A program made the translations under genes and the position numbers. A DNA stretch of 11,937 nt. Source: DATCVR01 sp036566745 (GTDB lineage Bacteria; Actinomycetota; Actinomycetes; Jiangellales; Jiangellaceae). The notes beneath the pieces were generated by a model. That model was not told where the DNA came from and did not search any database. It was given only the letters and a program-made list of their open reading frames with translations. The stretch covers positions 1-11,937 of the forward strand of contig DATCVR010000045.1 in the NCBI GenBank assembly GCA_036566745.1, in the 5' to 3' direction. This document shows, one piece after another, positions 6,497 to 11,937 of this stretch. Position 1 is the stretch's first letter, and each line of letters starts with the position of its first letter.

Positions 6497-9073
6497 TCAG
6501 AGGGTCAGGTCGAGCGCGACGCCCTCGACGGATGGATCCTCGATCACCTCGACCGACGCGATCCGGCCCGCCGCCCTGACGTCGCCGACCACCAGCCGCG
6601 CGCGGGCGATGCCGGCACCGTCCGCTCGCACCACCGCCTGCTCGACCTCGGTCCGCATTGACACCTGGGCCTCGCTCTTGGCCTTGCGGACCTCGGCGAT
6701 CAGCGCGGACGCGACGCCGAGCAACTCGGCGTCGGCCGTGTCGCCGAGCACGCCGTCGATCTCGCCGGACTCAGGCCACGACGCCACGTGCACCGAACCC
6801 TCCTGCCACCACGACCACACCTCCTCGGTCACGAACGGCAGGAAGGGCGCGAACAGCCGCAGCTGCACCGACAGCGCCAATCGCAGCGCCGCCCGTGCCG
6901 AGGCCGCGCCATCGACACCGGAGTCGCCGTACGCCCGAGTCTTGACCAGCTCGAGGTAGTCGTCGCAGAACTCCCAGAAGAACTGCTCGGTGCGCTCGAG
7001 GGCGCGGGTGTAGTCGTAGGCGTCGAACGCCTCGGTGGCGCCGCGAACGACCTCACGCAGGGTCGCCAGCATCGCCAGGTCGAGCGGCTCGGTGGGCGCG
7101 GCCGACCCGTCCGACGCGCTCAGGCCCAGCACGAACGTGCTGGCGTTGAGCACCTTCATGGCCAGACGGCGGCCGACCTTCATCTGGGCCTCGTCGAACG
7201 GCGAGTCGGTGCCGGGCCGCGCCATGGCCGCCCGCCAGCGCACCGCGTCGGCGCCGTAGCGTTCGAGGATCTCGGTGGGGACCACGACGTTCCCCTTGGA
7301 CTTGGACATCTTCTTCCGGTCGGGATCGACGACGAAGCCCGAGATCGCCGCGTGGGACCACGGCACCTCACCGTGCTCGAAGTGCGAGCGCACCACCGTG
7401 GAGAACAGCCAGGTCCGGATGATCTCGTGGACCTGGGCCCGCATGTCCATCGGGAAGACGCGGGCGAACAGGTCCGGGTCGCGTTCCCAGCCGCCAGCGA
7501 TCTGCGGGGTCAGCGACGACGTCGCCCAGGTGTCCATGACGTCGGGGTCGCCGACGAACCCGCCCGGCTTGCCGCGCTGGTCCTCGTCGTAGCCCTCGGG
7601 CGGCTCCGACGACGGGTCGACCGGGAGCGCCGACTCCGCAGCGGTGATCGGCTGGTCGTGGATCGGCTCGCCGTCGGAGTCGAGCGGGTACCACACCGGG
7701 AAGGGCACGCCGAAGAAGCGCTGCCTGCTGATGAGCCAGTCGCCGTTGAGCCCTTCGACCCAGTTGAGGTAGCGGTGGCGCATGTAGTCGGGCACCCAGG
7801 TGATCTCATTGCCGCGTTCGACCAGCGCCTGACGGAGCTCGGCGTCACGGCCGCCGTTGCGGATGTACCACTGCCGGGTCGAGACGATCTCGAGCGGCTT
7901 GGTGCCTCGCTCGTAGAACTTCACCGCGTGGGTGATCGGGCGGGGTTCGCCGACCAGCTCGCCGGCCGCGCTCAGCGCCGCGACGATCGCCTCGCGCGCG
8001 GAGAAGACGGTCTTGCCGGCCAGCTCGGCGTACCGCTCGGCCGCGGGCGGCTCCGCGAGCCAGGGCGGGGTCTCGCGCAGGAATCGCCCGTCGCGGCCGA
8101 TGACCGTGCGGATGGGCAGCTGGAGCTCGCGCCACCAGGTGATGTCGGTGATGTCACCGAACGTGCAGATCATCGCGATACCGGTGCCCTTGTCAGGCTC
8201 GGCCAGCGGATGGGCCACGACCGGGACCTCGACCCCGAACACCGGGGTGCGCACGGTCGCGCCGATCAGCGGCTGGTAGCGCTCGTCGTCGGGATGGGCC
8301 ACCAGCGCCACGCACGACGCGACCAGCTCGGGACGGGTGGTGTCGACGAGGACCGGCTCGCCACCGCCCACCCGCCCGAAGGCGATGCGGTGGAAGGCAC
8401 CCGGATGGTCACGGTCCTCGATCTCGGCCTGGGCGATCGCAGTCTGGTCGGTGACGTCCCACAGCGTCGGCGCCTCGGCCTGGTACGCCTCGCCGCGGGC
8501 CAGGTTCCGCAGGAACGCCCGTTGTGCCACCGCCCGCGAGTCGGCGCTGATCGTCGTGTAGAGCAGCGACCAGTCCACGGACAGCCCGACTCGCCGCCAG
8601 ACGTCCTCGAACACCTGCTCGTCGCGGGCGGTGAGGGCGTCGCACAGCTCGATGAAGTTGCGACGGCTGATCGGGACCTGGCGCTTCGGGTCAGGCTTCT
8701 CCGGCGGGGTGAACGCCGGGTCGTACGGCAGCGACGGATCGCACCGCACGCCGTAGTAGCCCTGCACCCGGCGCTCGGTGGGCAGGCCGTTGTCGTCCCA
8801 CCCCATCGGGTAGAACACCGCCTTGCCGCGCATCCGCTGGTAGCGAGCGATGGTGTCGGTGTGGGTGTAGGAGAAGACGTGGCCGACGTGCAGCGACCCG
8901 CTCACGGTGGGGGGCGGGGTGTCGATCGAGAACACGTCGGCGCGCTCGCGTGTGCGATCGAACCGATACACCCCGGACTCCTCCCAGCGCGGAGCCCAGC
9001 GCGCTACCAGACCATCGACGGTCGGCTTGGCGGGGACGTCGGCTGCGAGTTCGGAGGCGATGGGCTCGTTCAC
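6497..9073 (-). CDS. valS: Valine--tRNA ligase
   Basis: An 858-residue class I aminoacyl-tRNA synthetase that charges tRNA-Val with valine in the cytoplasm. The ATP-binding signatures are HVGH (62-65, within SGSLHVGHVFSYTHTD) and KMSKSKGN (588-595). A CP1 editing domain lies between them and an anticodon-binding helical domain follows. A coiled-coil-like C-terminal stretch (EVRKAKSEAQVSMRTEVEQ) is present. The run FYPMGWDDNGLPTERRVQ identifies the ValRS branch ('type 2') that differs from the GTDHAGIATQ type of Mycobacterium. The GTG at 9073 is chosen because TACACT (-10) ends 7 nt upstream, giving a leaderless mRNA. An ATG seven codons further upstream would place the -10 box inside the gene. 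Confidence 0.96.
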   Translation of the reverse strand: MNEPIASELAADVPAKPTVDGLVARWAPRWEESGVYRFDRTRERADVFSIDTPPPTVSGSLHVGHVFSYTHTDTIARYQRMRGKAVFYPMGWDDNGLPTERRVQGYYGVRCDPSLPYDPAFTPPEKPDPKRQVPISRRNFIELCDALTARDEQVFEDVWRRVGLSVDWSLLYTTISADSRAVAQRAFLRNLARGEAYQAEAPTLWDVTDQTAIAQAEIEDRDHPGAFHRIAFGRVGGGEPVLVDTTRPELVASCVALVAHPDDERYQPLIGATVRTPVFGVEVPVVAHPLAEPDKGTGIAMICTFGDITDITWWRELQLPIRTVIGRDGRFLRETPPWLAEPPAAERYAELAGKTVFSAREAIVAALSAAGELVGEPRPITHAVKFYERGTKPLEIVSTRQWYIRNGGRDAELRQALVERGNEITWVPDYMRHRYLNWVEGLNGDWLISRQRFFGVPFPVWYPLDSDGEPIHDQPITAAESALPVDPSSEPPEGYDEDQRGKPGGFVGDPDVMDTWATSSLTPQIAGGWERDPDLFARVFPMDMRAQVHEIIRTWLFSTVVRSHFEHGEVPWSHAAISGFVVDPDRKKMSKSKGNVVVPTEILERYGADAVRWRAAMARPGTDSPFDEAQMKVGRRLAMKVLNASTFVLGLSASDGSAAPTEPLDLAMLATLREVVRGATEAFDAYDYTRALERTEQFFWEFCDDYLELVKTRAYGDSGVDGAASARAALRLALSVQLRLFAPFLPFVTEEVWSWWQEGSVHVASWPESGEIDGVLGDTADAELLGVASALIAEVRKAKSEAQVSMRTEVEQAVVRADGAGIARARLVVGDVRAAGRIASVEVIEDPSVEGVALDLTL

Positions 9074-9080
9074 GCGGTGA

Positions 9081-9086
9081 AGTGTA
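9081..9086 (-). promoter_or_regulatory. -10 box of valS, leaderless start
   Basis: TACACT on the minus strand fits TANNNT and is followed by 7 nt and the valS GTG, which would be the transcript's 5' end. No Shine-Dalgarno is present. The box lies in the 58-bp gap after the acyltransferase gene, so valS has its own promoter. Confidence 0.55.
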
Positions 9087-9131
9087 GGACCCACGCCGGG
9101 CGCTCGCCGTGGTGGCGAGGCGCGCGGGCGG

Positions 9132-9854
9132 TCAGGACTTGGGGTTCTTCGCCGCCTCGGTGAGCTTGGCCTTGACGCTCGCGGCGTAGACGTCGACGTA
9201 CTCCTGGCCCGACAGCTCCATCAGCGCGTACATGATCTCGTCGGTGACCGAGCGGAGCACGTAGCGGTCGTGCTCCATGCCTTCGTACCGGCTGAAGTCG
9301 AGTGGCTTGCCGAAGCGCACACACGGGCCTGGGCGCACGATCTTGGGGATCACCCGCCCGGCCGGCTGCATCTCGGCGGTGCCGATCATCACGACCGGGA
9401 CGACCGGGACCCGAGCCTCCAGGGCCATCCGAGCCACGCCGGTCTTGCCGCGATAGAGGCGGCCGTCCGGTGAGCGAGTGCCCTCGGGGTAGATGCCGAA
9501 CAGCTCGCCTTCCTCGAGGACCTGCAGGGCGGTTCGCAACGCCTGCTCGCCCGCCCGACCTCCGGCCCGGTCGACCGGGACATTGCCGGTGCCGCCGAAG
9601 AAGATCCGCTTGAACCAGCCCTTGAGCCCGCGCTCGGTGAAGTAGTCGCTCTTGGCCAGGAAGGTCACCTTGCGTTCGATGACGAGGGGCATGAAGAACG
9701 AGTCGATCACCGTGAGGTGGTTGCCGGCGAGGATGGCCGCGCCCTCTTTCGGGACGTGCTCGGCGCCCTGCGCCCACGGTCGGTAGACCACGCGGAGGAC
9801 GGGGCCGAGGAACACCCGTTTGAGGAGCCAGTAGAGCACGCGGGAACTGTACAT
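9132..9854 (-). CDS. 1-acyl-sn-glycerol-3-phosphate acyltransferase family protein
   Basis: A 240-residue PlsC/LPLAT-family enzyme that transfers an acyl chain to lysophosphatidate or a related acceptor at the cytoplasmic membrane face. The catalytic NHxxxxD box is NHLTVID (45-51). The substrate-binding block IYPEGTRSPDGRLYRGKTG (121-139) holds EGTR (124-127), and VPVVPVVMIG (149-158) is the third typical block. The N-terminus is short and amphipathic (LLKRVFLGPVLRVVY), as usual for monotopic members. The ATG at 9854 gives the normal family length, though no clear Shine-Dalgarno precedes it. The gene lies 58 bp upstream of valS on the same strand and diverges from an esterase gene 136 bp away. 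Whether the acceptor is lysophosphatidate or another lysolipid cannot be told. Confidence 0.9.
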   Translation of the reverse strand: MYSSRVLYWLLKRVFLGPVLRVVYRPWAQGAEHVPKEGAAILAGNHLTVIDSFFMPLVIERKVTFLAKSDYFTERGLKGWFKRIFFGGTGNVPVDRAGGRAGEQALRTALQVLEEGELFGIYPEGTRSPDGRLYRGKTGVARMALEARVPVVPVVMIGTAEMQPAGRVIPKIVRPGPCVRFGKPLDFSRYEGMEHDRYVLRSVTDEIMYALMELSGQEYVDVYAASVKAKLTEAAKNPKS

Positions 9855-9990
9855 CGGAGCGGCGAGGGACGGAGTGAGGCACGAACGCAGGACCGAGCGC
9901 GACCAGCCGAGCCGAGCGGCCGGGGCGACGTGAGGCAGATCGCTGGACGAGCCCAGTCTCCTGACGGGGTTGCCGTGCGACCATGCATCC

Positions 9991-10764
9991 ATGGACGTGA
10001 ACTCGGCGGCCGAGCCGTACCGCCACGACGGCAACCGCACCGGCATCCTGCTCTGCCACGGGTTCACCGGGTCGCCGGCGTCGCTACGTCCGTGGGCCGA
10101 GCATCTCGCGGCAGTGGGCTTCAGCGTCGAGCTGCCGCGCCTGCCCGGTCACGGCACCACGTGGCAGGAGATGAACCTGACCCGCTGGCCCGACTGGTAC
10201 AGCGCGGTCGAGCGGGCACTGCTCGACCTGGCCGAGCGCTGCGACACGATCATCGTCGCCGGGTTGTCCATGGGCGGGTGCCTGGCCCTACGGCTGGCCG
10301 AGGATCATCCTGCGGTGGTCGACGGGCTCGTGCTGGTCAATCCGGCGGTGGCCCACGGCGACCCTCGTCTCTACGCCCTGCCGGTGCTGCGCCATCTCGT
10401 GCCGTCGTTCCCCGGCATCTCGAACGACATCGCCAAGCCCGGCCAGGACGAGCACGCCTACGACCGCAATCCCCTGCACGCCCTGCACTCGCAGACGAAG
10501 ATGTGGCGAACGGTCCGCGACGATCTCGCCAAGGTCACCCAGCCGATCCTGTTGTTGCGCAGCGTCAACGACCACGTCGTCGACGACACCGGCCACCCGC
10601 TGATCGTGTCGGGCGTCTCCTCCACCGACGTCACCACCGTCATGCTCCATCGCAGCTTCCACGTCGCCACGCTCGACCACGATGCCCCCGAGATCTTCCG
10701 GGAGTCCGTCGAGTTCGCCGGACGCGTCGCCGCGGCCAACACGAGAGCCGCGGGCGAGCGATGA
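9991..10764 (+). CDS. Alpha/beta hydrolase, carboxylesterase/monoacylglycerol-lipase-like
   Basis: A 257-residue cytoplasmic alpha/beta hydrolase. HGFTG (23-27) forms the oxyanion hole, GLSMGG (91-96) is the nucleophile elbow with Ser93, Asp194 (RSVNDHVV) and His224 (SFHVATLD) complete the triad. Spacing of the triad and overall size match Bacillus Est30-type carboxylesterases, which cleave short to medium acyl esters and monoacylglycerols. The ATG at 9991 (MDVNSAAEPYRHDG) is preferred over a TTG seven codons upstream. The gene diverges from an acyltransferase gene, so a role in membrane-lipid turnover is plausible but inferred. Its TGA overlaps the next gene's ATG (ATGA), indicating coupled translation. 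Confidence 0.9.
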   Translation: MDVNSAAEPYRHDGNRTGILLCHGFTGSPASLRPWAEHLAAVGFSVELPRLPGHGTTWQEMNLTRWPDWYSAVERALLDLAERCDTIIVAGLSMGGCLALRLAEDHPAVVDGLVLVNPAVAHGDPRLYALPVLRHLVPSFPGISNDIAKPGQDEHAYDRNPLHALHSQTKMWRTVRDDLAKVTQPILLLRSVNDHVVDDTGHPLIVSGVSSTDVTTVMLHRSFHVATLDHDAPEIFRESVEFAGRVAAANTRAAGER

Positions 10765-11249
10765 GCCGCGACGACGACCGCACCTGGGCCGAACTCATCG
10801 AGGCGTTCAACGCCTCGCCGGACGCCGACCCGCGCGAGGACGCCACCGATCCCTGGCCGGCCGCCGAGAACCTCGATCCGGACGAGCCGAACGAGCCCGA
10901 GGCCTTCCGCGACGCCTCCGTCACGCTCGGGTCCTGGCCGCCGGGACACGACCGCCCGCCGGCCCCGGCCGAACCCCATCCCGGCCGCCCCGAGCCCGAG
11001 GTCGAGCACGACCACTTCGTCCCTCCTCCGCCCCCGCCCATCCCCCGTGGCGACCTCGTGTCGCGGCTGGCCTGGGCCGGGGTGATCGGATCGCCGCTCG
11101 CCCTGATCCTCATCGCGGCTGTCAACTGGTCGGCGCCGAGCTGGCTGATGGGCCTCATGGTGGTGGCCTTCGTGGGCGGATTCGGCACGCTGGTGGCTCG
11201 AATGCGCGGGCATCACCCCGACGACCCCGACGACGGCGCAGTACTCTGA
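10761..11249 (+). CDS. Conserved actinobacterial membrane protein, unknown function
   Basis: A 162-residue protein. It has a polar acidic and Pro-rich N-terminal half (MSRDDDRTWAELIEAF, later FVPPPPPPIPRGDL at 87-99). Two membrane spans follow (about 103-121 and 126-146) and a short tail rich in Asp and His (GHHPDDPDDGAVL). The N-terminal half is probably cytoplasmic. The start overlaps the esterase stop by ATGA, so the two form an operon. I recognise the Pro-run-then-two-TM layout from actinomycete genomes but no function is known to me. Confidence 0.85.
   Translation: MSRDDDRTWAELIEAFNASPDADPREDATDPWPAAENLDPDEPNEPEAFRDASVTLGSWPPGHDRPPAPAEPHPGRPEPEVEHDHFVPPPPPPIPRGDLVSRLAWAGVIGSPLALILIAAVNWSAPSWLMGLMVVAFVGGFGTLVARMRGHHPDDPDDGAVL
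11242..11247 (+). promoter_or_regulatory. Candidate -10 box for a leaderless transcript
   Basis: TACTCT fits TANNNT, overlaps the last codons of the upstream membrane-protein gene, and lies 8 nt before the ATG at 11256. The spacing is the same as at the DUF6153 start. No convincing -35 box is seen. Confidence 0.4.
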
Positions 11250-11255
11250 TCGACC

Positions 11256-11342
11256 ATGTCGCCTGCGCCCGCGTGGCCACCTGTCAGCGAGCTGTCGGCC
11301 GCCGGACGTGAGTCGACGACGATCACGACGGCGCCCCGATGA
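11256..11342 (+). CDS. Possible 28-residue small protein or leader peptide
   Basis: A short ORF beginning MSPAPAWPPVSEL and ending TTITTAPR, without recognisable family. Two things favour it being translated: a -10-like TACTCT 8 nt before its ATG, and an ATGA overlap between its stop and the ATG of the downstream DUF1023 gene, which otherwise lacks a Shine-Dalgarno. It could serve to couple translation to the larger gene. Alternatively it could be the original N-terminus of that gene separated by a frameshift. It has no membrane segment. Confidence 0.4.
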   Translation: MSPAPAWPPVSELSAAGRESTTITTAPR

Positions 11343-11937
11343 CCACGAATTCCTCGACTGACCTGGCCGACGCGCTGGCCCAGCTGACCGATGCCCGCCA
11401 GGTCTGGCTGGCCAGCGGCGACCTGGCACTGCGTGCACTCCGTGGTCGCTTCACCCGTCTGCACATGTACACCGACCTCGCCGCGGCGACGTCACAGGCC
11501 GCGCGCACGTCGTTGAGAGAGCGACTAGGGCGCGACGAGATGGGCATGAACCTGGCCTACGCCGAGGCCTGGGACGACGCCACGGTGGCCATCCTCAATG
11601 ACCTGAACCGGATCAAGGCCACGATCGGTGCGGCGTCCCGGCCGGCTCCGACGTGGCGGACGTTCGCCGAGGGCATGGCCGAGCTCGCCCACACCAACCC
11701 GACAGTCCTCCCGACGCCGCCGCCAGGGGCCACGGTCGACGAGATCCACACGTGGTGGATGACGCTGTCCACGGCCGAGCAGGAGGATCTGATCGCCCGG
11801 CACGGCGCCCAGCTGGCCCGCATCGCCGGCATCCCGCCGAGGGTCCGCGACCGGTGCAACCAGACCCGGCTCGCGTTCGACCTTCGTGAGCTCACGAACA
11901 GCCTGGACGATCTCCGGAATGCCGGACGAACCCTGAC
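11339..11937 (+). CDS. DUF1023 (alpha/beta hydrolase family) protein, N-terminal part
   Basis: The reading frame is open to the window end; 199 codons are visible. Residues 8-100 are predicted helical and resemble the WXG100-like helical N-termini that precede DUF1023 domains. Residues 134-178 carry the typical DUF1023 entry block: EIHTWWMTLSTAEQEDLIARHG, then IAGIPPRVRDRCNQTRL. The usual IGNLDGIPxxxRD is present as ARIAGIPPRVRD. The alpha/beta hydrolase core with the catalytic Ser lies beyond the window. Such proteins are common in actinomycetes, often near ESX-like secretion genes, and their substrate is unknown. An in-frame TGA at 11309 confines the start to this side; ATG 11339 is the first. 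A patch of rare codons (TTG AGA GAG CGA CTA) occurs at about 11513-11527. Confidence 0.78.
   Translation, partial: MTTNSSTDLADALAQLTDARQVWLASGDLALRALRGRFTRLHMYTDLAAATSQAARTSLRERLGRDEMGMNLAYAEAWDDATVAILNDLNRIKATIGAASRPAPTWRTFAEGMAELAHTNPTVLPTPPPGATVDEIHTWWMTLSTAEQEDLIARHGAQLARIAGIPPRVRDRCNQTRLAFDLRELTNSLDDLRNAGRTL

Noticed and set aside
6788..9163. 791-codon plus-strand open frame antisense to valS
   Set aside because: The opposite strand encodes ValRS with HVGH and KMSKSKGN; this frame has Gly/Arg/Asp-rich shadow composition and no motif.
9855..10067. N-terminal extension of the acyltransferase
   Set aside because: It would overlap the divergent esterase start and exceed usual PlsC length with a non-homologous Arg/Ser-rich segment.

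Overview
The window is very GC-rich, with GTG/ATG starts, several apparently leaderless genes and families typical of high-GC Gram-positive bacteria (DUF6153, DUF305, DUF1023, and a ValRS of the 'GWDDNGLPTE' type). It therefore looks like chromosomal DNA of an actinomycete. I cannot name the genus. I see no mobile element, tRNA, rRNA or CRISPR array.

Region 1 (1-2992) looks like a possible beta-lactam or cell-wall sensing module. Two overlapping minus-strand genes encode a putative lipoprotein of unknown function and the start of a second lipoprotein cut by the window edge. Diverging from them is a LysR-family regulator, followed 16 bp later by a class A beta-lactamase-fold protein with no signal peptide. 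The pair of LysR regulator plus cytoplasmic penicillin-recognising protein, divergent from an envelope gene, resembles the BlaA/BlaB control pair of Streptomyces cacaoi.

Region 2 (2993-6496) is a copper island. A plus-strand operon encodes a His-rich DUF6153 membrane protein and a DUF305 lipoprotein. It converges on a minus-strand CopB-type (CPH motif) P1B-ATPase gene. Both transcription units have a perfect inverted repeat of the TACCC-N5-GGGTA type in the promoter, the pattern used by CsoR/RicR copper repressors. No repressor gene lies in the window. Two hairpins sit back to back between the converging ends.

Region 3 (6497-11249) is housekeeping. valS and a PlsC-type acyltransferase are on the minus strand. 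Divergent from them are an Est30-like alpha/beta hydrolase and, overlapping it by 4 bp, a small two-span membrane protein.

Region 4 (11250-11937) starts a new unit: a possible leaderless 28-codon ORF overlapping by ATGA the start of a DUF1023 alpha/beta-hydrolase-family gene that runs off the window.
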